Shown: piece by piece, positions 8,272 to 18,439 of the stretch
Position numbering within the stretch: the stretch's first letter is position 1
Layout of the letters: every line of letters starts with the position of its first letter
Source: Kangiella sp. TOML190
Lineage (GTDB): Bacteria; Pseudomonadota; Gammaproteobacteria; Enterobacterales; Kangiellaceae
Direction: 5' to 3'
Assembly (NCBI RefSeq): GCF_023706045.1
Contig: NZ_BQYL01000001.1
Location: 992,001 to 1,056,000, forward strand
Length of the DNA: 64,000 bases
Translations under genes and position numbers: made by a program
Notes under the pieces: generated by a model
Databases searched by the model: none
Told to the model about the DNA's origin: nothing
Seen by the model: only the letters and a program-made list of their open reading frames with translations

Positions 8272-11200
8272 GTGAAGATGAGCGATAGTCAAACCAAAGT
8301 AGCTTTAAATTGGGTACGTCCAGAAATCGAAAGTACGTTTGAGCAGGCGCAGGCCGCGATCAATGCTTACGCTGAAAACGAGTCAGATAAAACTCAAATC
8401 CATTTTTGTACAAATTGTATGCACCAAATTCGTGGCACCTTGCAGATGCTCGAATTTAATGGCGCTGCTATGTTGGCGGAAGAAATGGAAGCGTTATCGG
8501 AAGCTATTGGAGACGATAAGGTTCAATCCAAATCTCAGGCTTATGAGGTTTTTCTATCTGCTGCATTACGTTTCAAAAGTTATTTAGCTCGTTACGCTGA
8601 AGATAAACCAGATTTGCCGATCATTTTAATGCCTATCGTTAACGATATGCGCACTTGCCGTAAACAAGAGTTAGTTGGTGCTGGTAGTTTTGTGGATATT
8701 AATACTGCCGAAGTGACACCAGAAGTATCGGATGAAAAGTTACAACTTTCTGGCGATATTAATCGTGAAGTTAAACAAATTCGAGCGGATTATCAGCAGG
8801 CCCTAGTCGGTTTTTTAAAACAAGATTCGCAAGACGACCTGAAGAAAATGACTGCCTCGGTAAAAACTTTATGGCAGCTTGGAGAGCGAGTTCCTTATAG
8901 TACTTTATGGTGGGTGAGTCATGTTTTCCTAAACCATATTGATCAGCATGCTGAATTAAGTAATGTTGCTATTAAAGGTTTGTGCTCAAAGGTTGATCGT
9001 CGTATCAAAGATTTAATTGAGCAAAATACGGATCAAGAACAGGCCGATTTATTACTCAATAATTTGTTGTTTTACATTGCCCAATTCGATAGCGAAGATC
9101 CGCAAGTTAAAACTGTCCAAGACAAATATCAACTAAAGAGTCTTATTGAGTCTTTAGGCGACTATCAAAACGAAGCTGAAAGTTTGCATGGTCCCGATAC
9201 GGATAGCATTAAAGTGGTGTTAAAAGTTATCAAAGACGACTTAGATGATATTAAAGAGTCGTTAGATCTCTACATTCGAACCCAGTCGGAAGAGAGAGAG
9301 CCACTAGAAGCACTTTTGCCTAATATGCAAAAGATCTCTGACACCATGGCAATTTTGAATTTAGCTCGGTCGCGTTCCTTGATCCAAGAACAGATGTCGG
9401 CAGTAAATGCGCTACTGGATATGCAGTCATCGGATCGAGGTCAAGGCTTAATTTCGGTTGTTGAGTCGGTTTTAAAGCTCGAGGATTACATTAACCGAGC
9501 AATGGAGAAAACGGGTCAGCAGCTAGCCAGAGAAGCAGATTCTGATAGCGAAGAAGAATCCTTGCAAGTGGTTAACGCTCGTTACCAGCTTATACAAGAA
9601 TCACGTAGTAACTTACAAAGAGTCAAGGATGCCATTTCCGACTATTTAGAGGAAGATCATCGTATCCCTCGTTTGGAACCAGTACCCGATTTATTGAGTG
9701 AAGTGGAAGGTGCTTTAGAGTTCTCTAAACTTGAAGTATTAAAAGATGTAGTCATTAAAACTAAAGATTTTACTGCGGATTTTTTGATTGATAAGCAAGT
9801 GGTTTTAAGCGAGCAAGAAGTGATAAATCTTGCTGATGCTATTAGTAGTGTTGATTATTACCTAGAAGGTTTGCTGTCATCAGGCTTGCACGGGCTACCA
9901 AGAGTATTACAAAAGGCTGTGGTCAGTATTGATGAGCTTTATGGCCATTACGCCAAAGTCGATGAAGAGCCTGTTCCAGTACTTGACGATGCCATTGTCA
10001 TGCCTGAGATTGAATTGGTGGCTGAGTCTGAGCCAGAAGAAGATTTGATCGACGACAATTTGATTGATGATGAAGTGCGAGAAATCTTTATCGAAGAAGC
10101 CGAAGAAGTCCTGGCCGAGTTACAAGAACTAGTGCCTAGCTACCGTAAAGATCAGTCGCAAGTAGAGGTGCTTTCGACGATTCGTCGCAGCTACCATACC
10201 TTAAAAGGTAGCGGTCGAATGGTAGAAGCCGAAGAAATTGGCGAGTTGAGTTGGTCGGTTGAGACCATGCTTAACCGCTTGATTGACAACAGCATAGAAT
10301 ATAGTCCTGCTTTATTACTAACCTTAGAGGAAGTGACCGCTAAGCTGCCAGCGATGGTTGAGGATTTTGCCCTAGGCAGAAAATCACATTACCCTCAAGT
10401 ATTAGCAGATCGTGCGCAGAGAATTGCTCGTGGTGAGATCATCACCGATCTAAGTGCTGAAGAGGCTGTAACCGAACCTGAGCAAACCCCTGAAGAAGAG
10501 TTATTCGAAGTCTTCAAACAGGAAGCTGAAGGTCATGTGACTAATCTTGAAATGTTTGCGAATCAGCGCGTTCAAGGTATTACTCAAAGTCACGTTAGCG
10601 ATAATTTATTGCGCTCCTTGCATACTCTAAAAGGGGTAGCTCACGTTTCTAATATTGAATCGCTGAAGAATGTGATAGTGCCTGTAGAAGCCTATTTCCA
10701 AGAGTTAAGAACGCGCGAGTTAATGGCTGAAACCGAAGATATGGTATTGGTTGCTCATACCAAGGATTTGCTAAGACACATTATTGAGCAGCCAGAAGAC
10801 CAGCAAGTTATCGAAGCTCACGAGAAAGAAATTTATCAACAAGTCTCGCAGCTGCAGTTGCGTTTTGATGAAGAACTGCAAGCCGAAGAAGATACTGGCC
10901 GCGATCCAGAGCTTATTAAAGATTTGTTCAATATCGCTGCCGATGTGCTTAATGACTTTAAAACTATCCGCTTAGAAAAATTGGCAGAAGAAGAACGCCG
11001 CGATCAAGTGTCTTATTTGATGGCTTCCAATGATCGTTTAGACTCAATTCTCGATATGGCTGAGTTGCCAGAGATTTCGGTAGTGACAACTGCTATAGGT
11101 GGTGCGCTCCAGAAAAATCTTGCGGCAAATCATGTGGATACTAGTTTGGATGAATTGATCGCTGAGGCTAGTGAACAATTAGAGAACCAATTCGATTGTT

Positions 11201-14200
11201 TAGCAGCCAACTTATCTATTCCAGAAGTACCAACTTTAGTTGAAAAATTCGATTTGTGGCAACCGCTTGAAGAAGTAGCCGAAGAAGTAGCCGAAGAAGT
11301 AGCCGAAGAAGTAGCTGAAGAAGTAGCTGAAGAAGTGGCTGAAGAAGTGGCTGAAGAAGTGGCTGAAGAAGTGGCTGAAGAAGTGGCTGAAGAAGTGGCT
11401 GAAGAAGTGGCTGAAGAAGTGGCTGAAGAAGTGGCTGAAGAAGTAGCCGAAGAAGTGGCTGAAGAAGTGGCTGAAGAAGTGGCTGAAGAAACTCCGGAAG
11501 AAATGGATGAAGAGATTCTGGAGATCTTTGTCGAAGAAGCCGAAGAGATATTCGCTACTGATACCGATTTGCTAGAGCAGTGGCAACAAAACCCGGCTGA
11601 TTCAGTAGTTATAGTCGAGTTACAGCGTAATTTACATACCTTAAAAGGTAGTGCTCGAATGGCTGGTTTCAGTGAAATTGGTGATTTGGCTCACGGCCTA
11701 GAAGATCTTTATACCGATATTAACGATAAATTATTTGCTGCCACTCCAGAGGCTGTGCAGTTAGCGCAGGCTGCTGAAGACCGGTTGATGGAAATGTTTA
11801 GTGCTCGTAAGCAAGGCCATGTATTGCCAGAAGATAATGGTTTGTTGGCGGCGATTAATGAGTTTATCGAGCATGCTAAAGCTGCCAAGCCGGAAGATAC
11901 GGCGGAAGAGGCAGTTGAAGAAATTGCCGAAGAAACAGAAGCCTTGTGGGATAAAGAGTTGGCTGAAATCTTCTTGTCTGAAGCTAACGAACTGTTGGCT
12001 ACCTATGACGAATCGATTGCTGCTTGGTCAAAAGATATGGCAAAAGTCGATGAGCTCAAGCCTGCTTTAAGATACTTACATACTTTAAAAGGTGGTGCTC
12101 GCCTATCGACTCTATCTTCTATTGCTAATGTGGCAGAAAAATCGGAAAAAGTGGTTGAACTATTAACACTAGATCCGCGTATGGGGCAGTCTCGCTGGAG
12201 AGATTTATTAGTCCACACCCACGAAAAGCTGCACGCCATGGTGACCGATGTTCGTAGCGGTAAGTTACCTGAAGACGACGATAAATTCTTAGCTCAATTA
12301 GAAAATGATATTGCAACCATTAAGGCGCAGCTTGAGCAGCTTCGTCAAAGACAAGAAGAGCCAACCGATGAGCAGGTTGATGTTAAAGTGGTTTCTTTGG
12401 TTGAGCGTCAGAAGCAAAAAGAAGACTCAGTTAAAGAGGCAGAAACGCGCGATGTGATTCGGGTGCGCTCAGAAGTGCTTGATAATTTGGTGAACCTTTC
12501 AGGGGAAGCCTCGATTTTAAGAGCGCGTCTAGAGCAACAAATTGGCGACATGAACTTTAACTTGAATGAGGTAGGTTCAACCGTTGACCGTTTACGTGAT
12601 CAGTTGCGTAATCTTGAAATCGAAACCGAAGCGCAAGTGTTGTATCGTCGAGAAGTTGCTGGGGTTGATTTTGATGAGTTCGATCCCTTGGAGATGGACC
12701 GCTATACCCGACAGCAAGAATTAACGCGCTCCTTATTGGAGGCGGCCAGTGACTTGGTTTCTTTGCAAGAAACTTTGCAGACCAAACTTGGTGATACAGA
12801 GGCAGCTTTATTACAACAATCTCGAATTAATACTGAATTACAAGAGCGTTTGATGCGCACTCGGATGGTTCCCTTTAATAGTATCGAGAGCCGTTTAAAC
12901 CGTATGGTTCGCCAAATATCCAGCGAACTTGGTAAAAAGGTAAAACTAAATCTTCGTTCCGAAGGCGAGATGGATAGAACGGTGATCGAGCGAATGGTTG
13001 CACCACTCGATCATATGCTAAGAAATGCGATTGACCACGGCATCGAGTCGGAAGCTGAGCGTAAAAAAGCTGGTAAAGCTGCTGTCGGTAATATCGATTT
13101 AGCGCTAGAGCGTCGTGGTAATGAAGTATTTATCCGGTTATCTGATGATGGCGCCGGTATACATAAAGAAAAAGTTAAAGCGCGTGCCGTGGCGCAGGGT
13201 ATGATCGATGAGTCTTACCAGCCAACCGATCGAGAGCTGTACCGGTTGATTCTACAAGCAGGATTTTCGACCGCCGAAGAGGTTACTCAAATCTCAGGTC
13301 GAGGTGTTGGTATGGATGTGGTGCACAGTGAAATTCTCCAACTTGGTGGCTCGCTGGCAATTCAATCGGAAGAAGGTCAGGGTACTAGCATGACGGTTCG
13401 TCTGCCCTTTACCTTATCTTCGAATCAGTCGTTAATGGTCAAAGTAAAAGGCGAGAATTACGCAATACCACTTTCCAATATTACTACTGTAGCGCGCGTT
13501 CCGGCGGATGAGTTGCGTCGTATTTATCTCGATCCTAAGGCGACTTTTAGCCATTTAGGTCAAGAGTATGAGTTGCGCTATTTGGGTCAGATCCTAGATC
13601 GCAATTCACAAGTAATGGCACCGACCGAAGAGATGGTACCCGTCTTAATTATCGAAGGTGAAGATAAGCCCATTGCCGTTCAGGTCGATGAATTGCTTGG
13701 CTCTCGTGAGGTTGTGGTTAAGTCTGTTGGCCGACAGTTAAGTACGGTTCCGGGTATTTCCGGAGCTTCCATCTTGGGTGATGGTAGCGTGGTTTTAATT
13801 CTGGATATGCAAACACTGGTTGATCGATTCCACGAGTGGGATTTCTCGAAGACCACTGAAATTTCAGAAGAAGTGGTGGTCGAAGATCAGATCCCAACAG
13901 TTATGGTGGTGGACGATTCGATTACGGTACGCAAAGTAACCTCGCGCTTATTGCAACGTCATCAATATAAAGTGGTTACTGCCAAAGATGGTGTTGACGC
14001 GGTGACTCAGTTAAATGATGTGATTCCTGACGTGATGTTGCTGGATATCGAAATGCCACGAATGGATGGTTTCGAGTTGGCTAGTTTGATTCGTCACGAC
14101 TCTCGTTTAAAGCATATTCCGATTATCATGATTACTTCCAGAACGGGTGAGAAACACCGCCAGCGAGCAGAAGAAATTGGGGTTAATGATTACTTAGGTA

Positions 14201-14262
14201 AGCCTTATAACGAAGAAAACCTTTTAAGCACCATCGAAAATATGTTGGATGTTACTTCCTAA
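8272..14262 (+). CDS. chpA: Chemotaxis hybrid histidine kinase ChpA (PilL)
   Basis: A 1996-residue CheA-type hybrid kinase. A FimL-like N-terminal region includes a degenerate Hpt motif (MHQIRGTLQML, H51). Four canonical Hpt histidines follow: H642 (HTLKGSGRM), H784 (HTLKGVAHV), H1122 (HTLKGSARM) and H1270 (HTLKGGARL). Then come the CheA dimerisation helices (about 1395-1540), the ATPase with N-box (HMLRNAIDHGIE, N1585) and ISGRGVGMDVV, a CheW domain (about 1710-1850) and a receiver with phosphoacceptor D1925 (LLDIEMPRMDG). Residues 1000-1071 are 18 copies of EEVA. Shorter than Pseudomonas ChpA (about 2470 residues, more Hpts). The frame starts at a GTG (8272); ATG 8278 (MSDSQTK) is equally possible. 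It should phosphorylate PilG and PilH. Confidence 0.95.
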   Translation: MKMSDSQTKVALNWVRPEIESTFEQAQAAINAYAENESDKTQIHFCTNCMHQIRGTLQMLEFNGAAMLAEEMEALSEAIGDDKVQSKSQAYEVFLSAALRFKSYLARYAEDKPDLPIILMPIVNDMRTCRKQELVGAGSFVDINTAEVTPEVSDEKLQLSGDINREVKQIRADYQQALVGFLKQDSQDDLKKMTASVKTLWQLGERVPYSTLWWVSHVFLNHIDQHAELSNVAIKGLCSKVDRRIKDLIEQNTDQEQADLLLNNLLFYIAQFDSEDPQVKTVQDKYQLKSLIESLGDYQNEAESLHGPDTDSIKVVLKVIKDDLDDIKESLDLYIRTQSEEREPLEALLPNMQKISDTMAILNLARSRSLIQEQMSAVNALLDMQSSDRGQGLISVVESVLKLEDYINRAMEKTGQQLAREADSDSEEESLQVVNARYQLIQESRSNLQRVKDAISDYLEEDHRIPRLEPVPDLLSEVEGALEFSKLEVLKDVVIKTKDFTADFLIDKQVVLSEQEVINLADAISSVDYYLEGLLSSGLHGLPRVLQKAVVSIDELYGHYAKVDEEPVPVLDDAIVMPEIELVAESEPEEDLIDDNLIDDEVREIFIEEAEEVLAELQELVPSYRKDQSQVEVLSTIRRSYHTLKGSGRMVEAEEIGELSWSVETMLNRLIDNSIEYSPALLLTLEEVTAKLPAMVEDFALGRKSHYPQVLADRAQRIARGEIITDLSAEEAVTEPEQTPEEELFEVFKQEAEGHVTNLEMFANQRVQGITQSHVSDNLLRSLHTLKGVAHVSNIESLKNVIVPVEAYFQELRTRELMAETEDMVLVAHTKDLLRHIIEQPEDQQVIEAHEKEIYQQVSQLQLRFDEELQAEEDTGRDPELIKDLFNIAADVLNDFKTIRLEKLAEEERRDQVSYLMASNDRLDSILDMAELPEISVVTTAIGGALQKNLAANHVDTSLDELIAEASEQLENQFDCLAANLSIPEVPTLVEKFDLWQPLEEVAEEVAEEVAEEVAEEVAEEVAEEVAEEVAEEVAEEVAEEVAEEVAEEVAEEVAEEVAEEVAEEVAEEVAEETPEEMDEEILEIFVEEAEEIFATDTDLLEQWQQNPADSVVIVELQRNLHTLKGSARMAGFSEIGDLAHGLEDLYTDINDKLFAATPEAVQLAQAAEDRLMEMFSARKQGHVLPEDNGLLAAINEFIEHAKAAKPEDTAEEAVEEIAEETEALWDKELAEIFLSEANELLATYDESIAAWSKDMAKVDELKPALRYLHTLKGGARLSTLSSIANVAEKSEKVVELLTLDPRMGQSRWRDLLVHTHEKLHAMVTDVRSGKLPEDDDKFLAQLENDIATIKAQLEQLRQRQEEPTDEQVDVKVVSLVERQKQKEDSVKEAETRDVIRVRSEVLDNLVNLSGEASILRARLEQQIGDMNFNLNEVGSTVDRLRDQLRNLEIETEAQVLYRREVAGVDFDEFDPLEMDRYTRQQELTRSLLEAASDLVSLQETLQTKLGDTEAALLQQSRINTELQERLMRTRMVPFNSIESRLNRMVRQISSELGKKVKLNLRSEGEMDRTVIERMVAPLDHMLRNAIDHGIESEAERKKAGKAAVGNIDLALERRGNEVFIRLSDDGAGIHKEKVKARAVAQGMIDESYQPTDRELYRLILQAGFSTAEEVTQISGRGVGMDVVHSEILQLGGSLAIQSEEGQGTSMTVRLPFTLSSNQSLMVKVKGENYAIPLSNITTVARVPADELRRIYLDPKATFSHLGQEYELRYLGQILDRNSQVMAPTEEMVPVLIIEGEDKPIAVQVDELLGSREVVVKSVGRQLSTVPGISGASILGDGSVVLILDMQTLVDRFHEWDFSKTTEISEEVVVEDQIPTVMVVDDSITVRKVTSRLLQRHQYKVVTAKDGVDAVTQLNDVIPDVMLLDIEMPRMDGFELASLIRHDSRLKHIPIIMITSRTGEKHRQRAEEIGVNDYLGKPYNEENLLSTIENMLDVTS
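11269..11484 (+). repeat. 18 x 12-bp tandem repeat inside chpA (EEVA)n
   Basis: Eighteen consecutive 12-nt units, GAAGAAGTRGCY, encode EEVA with no interruption. Unit variants are GTAGCC, GTAGCT and GTGGCT. Seven to eight identical GTGGCT units in a row and a lone GTAGCC near the end suggest growth by slippage or unequal exchange. The run sits between the second and third canonical Hpt domains and would form an acidic, probably helical or extended spacer. Being a multiple of 3, changes in copy number keep the frame. Confidence 0.97.
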
Positions 14263-14284
14263 GGTTACAATTTAAGAGTTAAGT

Positions 14285-14755
14285 ATGAGTAAAAAGAAAA
14301 AAGTCTCGGAAGTTTTTAGTTTTTTGATCCCCATGCAACAGGATCACTTATTGATGCCCAACGAAGCAGTGGCAGAAATCGTGCCTTTTATGAATGTATC
14401 TTTATTTTCCGGAGTGGAAGAGAATAAAGAATGGCACATTGGTAACTTAGCTTGGCGTAATATGACTATTCCAGTAATTTCGTTAGAGCGAGTGCATGGG
14501 CAACAGGATATTGGTGATATCCGCCGCTCAAGAATTGCGGTAATTTATACCTTAAATGGCAACCAAGAAGTTCCCTATTTGGCTTTGACAGTGCGCGGTA
14601 TCCCACGGGTTATTCCCATTGATGAAAACAATAGCGCTATGGAAAATGCTAAGCCTAAAGAAAAAGGTATTTCTGCATGGGTTACCGTAGGTGAGCAAAA
14701 AGCCTTGATCCCTGATATGGATGCGTTAGAGGAGCTGGCGAAAAGCGTTGCTTAA
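14285..14755 (+). CDS. chpC: CheW-like protein ChpC
   Basis: A 156-residue CheW-domain protein starting 22 nt after chpA. Recognisable strands are SFLIPMQQDHLLMPNEAVAE, WRNMTIPVISLE and YLALTVRGIPRVIPID. Its position and length match ChpC of the Pseudomonas Chp system, a second adaptor proposed to connect additional receptors to ChpA. It is the last gene of the cluster and converges with rsmE 25 nt away. The weak hairpin TTGCT/AGCAA around 14750-14765 lacks a T-run, so no terminator is called. Confidence 0.88.
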   Translation: MSKKKKVSEVFSFLIPMQQDHLLMPNEAVAEIVPFMNVSLFSGVEENKEWHIGNLAWRNMTIPVISLERVHGQQDIGDIRRSRIAVIYTLNGNQEVPYLALTVRGIPRVIPIDENNSAMENAKPKEKGISAWVTVGEQKALIPDMDALEELAKSVA

Positions 14756-14780
14756 GTCTTGAGCAAGCTTATGGTTAGAA

Positions 14781-15512
14781 TTAAAAGTCGCCCCATAAAG
14801 CATTAATCGAAGCAACGGCAGCTAAGGCCGCCGTTTCTGTTCTTAAGATCCGCGGTCCCAAAAACACCGGCGTGCCTTTCAAGTCTTGGATTTGTGCAAC
14901 TTCGCTTTCACTAAAGCCACCTTCAGGGCCTACCCACAACTGAATTTCGTGTGCTAAATCTGGTTTATTCAGTAGGCGAAACGAGGTGTCGCTGTGTGGA
15001 TCTAGAAAATAACTTTGACTTGAGAAGTGCTCGAGAGCTTCTTGCCAAGTTTGCACGGAACTGAGTTGCGGGATAATATTTCTGCCCGACTGTTCGCAAG
15101 CACTGATAATAACCTTGTGCCAATGCTCATGTTTTTTTTGCCAACGCTTTCGATCAAGCTTAACACCACAACGTTCCGTGATAATCGGGGTGAACTTTGC
15201 TATTCCCAACTCAACCCCCTTCTGAAAAGTCAGATCCATCTTATCGCCGCGCGAAACCCCCTGAAACAAATGAATCTTTAATGGTGATTCGTTAGTAGAG
15301 CTTTGTTTGTCACTAACTAACACTTCGACTCGATTTTTGTCTAGACTAGAGATCGTAGCGCTATACAAATAACCATCACCATTGAACAGGTGAAGTGGCG
15401 CTCCTAGGTTTAAGCGTAGTACCTTGCCCACATGGTTACTAGCAGCTTTATCAAGAACAATATTCTCGCCAATAGATAAAGCAGTGTTGACATAAATTCG
15501 ATTAATGCGCAT
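14781..15512 (-). CDS. rsmE: 16S rRNA (uracil-1498-N3)-methyltransferase
   Basis: A 243-residue SPOUT methyltransferase that methylates U1498 of 16S rRNA using SAM. An N-terminal PUA-like part (RINRIYVNTAL, HVGKVLRL) is followed by the knotted catalytic domain with LWVGPEGGFSESEV (SAM loop) and LGPRILRTETAALAA, both family signatures. The length is usual. Downstream of ahcY on the same strand, but a strong terminator (15593-15620) separates them, so it probably has its own promoter in the 124-nt gap. The placement beside SAM-cycle genes is probably incidental. Confidence 0.96.
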   Translation of the reverse strand: MRINRIYVNTALSIGENIVLDKAASNHVGKVLRLNLGAPLHLFNGDGYLYSATISSLDKNRVEVLVSDKQSSTNESPLKIHLFQGVSRGDKMDLTFQKGVELGIAKFTPIITERCGVKLDRKRWQKKHEHWHKVIISACEQSGRNIIPQLSSVQTWQEALEHFSSQSYFLDPHSDTSFRLLNKPDLAHEIQLWVGPEGGFSESEVAQIQDLKGTPVFLGPRILRTETAALAAVASINALWGDF

Positions 15513-15592
15513 AAATTCAGTTATAACTTTCGCCTAAGTCGCAAAGGTGTAGAAAGTTTAAAAGGCGTTAAAGAGTTTAGAAAGTATAGCAT

Positions 15593-15620
15593 TAAAAAAG
15601 CCAGCGTTAAGCTGGCTTTA
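15593..15620 (-). terminator. Rho-independent terminator of ahcY
   Basis: An 8-bp GC-rich stem, AAGCCAGC (15598-15605) with GCTGGCTT (15611-15618), closes a 5-nt loop. Read on the minus strand it is followed by TTTTTT, as expected for a terminator just 17 nt after the ahcY stop. Confidence 0.9.
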
Positions 15621-15636
15621 ATCGATAAACTCTTAA

Positions 15637-17034
15637 TTAATAGCGGTAATGCTCCGGCTTGTAAGGACCGTCCACTTTAACGTTAATGTAATCGGCTTGC
15701 TCTTTTGAGAGCTCGGTTAATTGTGCACCGATACGCTCAAGGTGCAAGCGAGCAACTTTTTCATCCAAGTGCTTTGGTAACACATAAACATCTTGCTTGT
15801 ACTTCTCGCCATGCTGCCACAATTCGATTTGCGCCAACACTTGGTTGGTGAAAGAATTAGACATAACAAAACTTGGGTGGCCAGTGGCGCAACCTAAGTT
15901 TACTAAGCGGCCTTGGGCTAACAAGATAATGCGCTTACCATCTTCGAAGATAACATGATCGACTTGATCTTTAATGTTTTCCCACTGACACTTTTCTAAA
16001 CCTGCAACGTCAATTTCGTTATCGAAGTGACCAATATTACAAACAATGGCTTGGTCTTTCATACGCTCCATATGATCAAAACGAATCACATCTTTGTTAC
16101 CAGTGGCAGTAACAAAAATATCCGCTTGTTCGATAACGCCAGCCTCTTCCATGTTAACCACACGATAGCCTTCCATTGAAGCTTGTAAAGCGCAGATGGG
16201 GTCAATTTCTGTGACCCATACGTTAGCGCCAAGACCACGCAGTGATTGAGCCGAGCCTTTGCCCACATCGCCAAAACCACATACGATGGCAACTTTGCCA
16301 GCAACCATCACGTCGGTGGCACGCTTAATACCGTCAACTAACGATTCGCGACAACCGTATAAATTATCGAATTTAGATTTCGTCACCGAATCGTTAACAT
16401 TAATGGCAGGGAAGGGTAATTCTCCTTTATCGCGTAATTGGTATAAACGCGCCACGCCAGTAGTGGTTTCTTCAGTCACGCCCTGAATGTTAGCTAAAGT
16501 ACGCGAATAAAAATCCGAATCTTCTTTTAGTTTCGCTTTAATCGAATTAAACAAAGCAACTTCTTCTTCGCTGGCAGGATTATCTAAAACGGATAGTTCT
16601 TTTTCAGCGCGAGTACCGATGATTAACAACATGGTTGCATCACCACCATCATCCAAAATCATATTTGGCGTACTGCCATCGTGCCAAGTCATTAAGCGGT
16701 GGGTATAATCCCAATACTCTTCAAGAGTTTCGCCTTTGTAAGCAAATACGGGAATACCTTGATCGGCAATTGCTGCGGCTGCGTGATCTTGAGTTGAGAA
16801 GATGTTACAAGAAACCCAGCGTACTTCAGCACCTAATTCGATTAGGGTTTCGATTAACATGGCGGTTTGGATGGTCATGTGCAATGAGCCAGCAATACGC
16901 GCACCTTTGAGCGGTTTTTCGTTGCCATACTCTTCACGAATAGCCATCAAGCCCGGCATTTCACTTTTAGCGATTTCTATTTCTTTATGACCCCAAGGAG
17001 CCAAACTAATATCTTTAACAATATAATCAGACAT
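15637..17034 (-). CDS. ahcY: S-adenosylhomocysteine hydrolase
   Basis: NAD-dependent adenosylhomocysteinase (465 residues) that splits SAH to adenosine and homocysteine, keeping SAM-dependent methylation running. The N-terminus [20 protein letters not shown], the NAD site [17 protein letters not shown] and the C-terminal KPEHYRY are diagnostic. The frame is open to 17154, but those 40 extra residues overlap metK and do not match the family; the ATG at 17034 (MSDYIV) gives the standard protein. It follows metK by 40 nt, so they form a SAM-cycle operon ended by the terminator at 15593-15620. No SAH riboswitch fits in the 40-nt gap. Confidence 0.97.
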   Translation of the reverse strand: MSDYIVKDISLAPWGHKEIEIAKSEMPGLMAIREEYGNEKPLKGARIAGSLHMTIQTAMLIETLIELGAEVRWVSCNIFSTQDHAAAAIADQGIPVFAYKGETLEEYWDYTHRLMTWHDGSTPNMILDDGGDATMLLIIGTRAEKELSVLDNPASEEEVALFNSIKAKLKEDSDFYSRTLANIQGVTEETTTGVARLYQLRDKGELPFPAINVNDSVTKSKFDNLYGCRESLVDGIKRATDVMVAGKVAIVCGFGDVGKGSAQSLRGLGANVWVTEIDPICALQASMEGYRVVNMEEAGVIEQADIFVTATGNKDVIRFDHMERMKDQAIVCNIGHFDNEIDVAGLEKCQWENIKDQVDHVIFEDGKRIILLAQGRLVNLGCATGHPSFVMSNSFTNQVLAQIELWQHGEKYKQDVYVLPKHLDEKVARLHLERIGAQLTELSKEQADYINVKVDGPYKPEHYRY

Positions 17035-17074
17035 AATATTCTCTTTAAATTCTCGTTTAAGGCTATATAAACAG

Positions 17075-18238
17075 CTACTGAATTCCAGCAGCGGCGCGTA
17101 AAGCCTCTGCTTTGTCGGTTCTTTCCCAACTAAAAGTCTCTTCGGTGCGACCAAAGTGGCCGTACGCGGCAGTTGGTAAGTAAATTGGTTTTAATAAATC
17201 CAGCATATTTAAAATACCTACAGGTCGCAGATCAAAATGATTGCGCACTAACTCGGTTAAACGTTTTTCAGAAACTTTACCCGTGCCAAAGGTATTGATG
17301 CTGATCGAGGTTGGCTCAGCAACCCCGATAGCATAAGACACTTGAATTTCACAACGATCAGCAAGACCTGCGGCAACGATATTCTTGGCCACATAACGAC
17401 CTGCATAAGCTGCGCTACGATCGACTTTAGAAGGGTCTTTGCCCGAGAAAGCTCCGCCACCGTGACGTGCCATACCGCCATAAGTATCGACGATAATTTT
17501 ACGTCCGGTTAAACCGCAGTCGCCCATCGGGCCACCGATCACGAAATTACCGGTAGGGTTAATAAAATATTGGGTATCTTTTGAGAGCCACTTTTGCGGC
17601 AATACTGGTTTGATGATTTCTTCCATCACCGCTTCTTGTAAGTCGCTATGCTTGATGCCGTCTCTATGCTGAGTAGATAAAACTACCGCATCAATGGCCA
17701 CTGGCTGGTTATCTTGATAGCGGAAAGATAATTGACTCTTGGCATCTGGGCGCAACCAATCAAGGGTACCATTTTTACGCACCTCTGCTTGACGTTGAAC
17801 TAAACGGTGAGAAAAAGTGATCGGCGCTGGCATCAACACATCGGTTTCGTTTGAGGCATAGCCGAACATTAATCCTTGATCGCCGGCACCTTGATCTTCA
17901 GGCTTGTCGCGATCCACCCCTTGCGCAATATCGGGACTTTGCTTGCCAATAGCGTTTAATACCGCACAAGATTCCCAGTCAAAGCCCATATCCGAGCCGT
18001 TATAGCCAATGCGACGAATAGTTTGGCGAGCAATATCTTCAATATCGACCCACGCCGTTGTAGTTACTTCACCTGCCACCACCACCATGCCGGTTTTGAC
18101 CATGGTCTCAACCGCTACTCGAGCGTTAGGATCTTGGGCGATAATCGCATCCAGTACCGCATCAGAGATCTGATCGGCAACTTTATCTGGATGGCCTTCT
18201 GAAACCGATTCAGAAGTAAAAACTGAATTAATAGTCAT
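17075..18238 (-). CDS. metK: S-adenosylmethionine synthetase
   Basis: Makes SAM from methionine and ATP. About 387 residues from the ATG at 18238 ([19 protein letters not shown]); the frame extends to a TTG at 18271, adding 11 residues not seen in the family, so the ATG is preferred. Signatures include [17 protein letters not shown] (catalytic His, ATP and metal site) and [19 protein letters not shown]. Followed by ahcY. The 200 nt upstream show no convincing MetJ box array or SAM riboswitch, only one partial match (AGCGTCTA) near 18337, so regulation is not visible. Confidence 0.97.
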   Translation of the reverse strand: MTINSVFTSESVSEGHPDKVADQISDAVLDAIIAQDPNARVAVETMVKTGMVVVAGEVTTTAWVDIEDIARQTIRRIGYNGSDMGFDWESCAVLNAIGKQSPDIAQGVDRDKPEDQGAGDQGLMFGYASNETDVLMPAPITFSHRLVQRQAEVRKNGTLDWLRPDAKSQLSFRYQDNQPVAIDAVVLSTQHRDGIKHSDLQEAVMEEIIKPVLPQKWLSKDTQYFINPTGNFVIGGPMGDCGLTGRKIIVDTYGGMARHGGGAFSGKDPSKVDRSAAYAGRYVAKNIVAAGLADRCEIQVSYAIGVAEPTSISINTFGTGKVSEKRLTELVRNHFDLRPVGILNMLDLLKPIYLPTAAYGHFGRTEETFSWERTDKAEALRAAAGIQ

Positions 18239-18439
18239 TAATTTTCTATACCTGAATTTTTGGCTGCTCAAAAATGATAGTTTTGATGAGAAAGCCTGAA
18301 TTTAGTGTGAAAAGTGCGCAAATTTTACCCTGTTTAGACGCTTAAATCACGGAATATTACAGTTAGCGCTGCATATAAGGCACTGCTTAATAAGGATTTT
18401 CTAAACTAGCGATAGCACTGATGAATGTGGCTTTTCTGA

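Noticed and set aside
11269-11484. Tandem repeats considered as a CRISPR array or VNTR outside genes
   Set aside because: Units are 12 bp, contiguous with no spacers and encode an in-frame EEVA run inside chpA.
14745-14770. Terminator between chpC and rsmE
   Set aside because: The hairpin is only 5 bp (TTGCT/AGCAA) and has no T-run on either strand.
16994-17074. SAH or SAM riboswitch upstream of ahcY
   Set aside because: Only 40 nt separate metK and ahcY, too short for known SAH riboswitches, and no conserved stem was seen.
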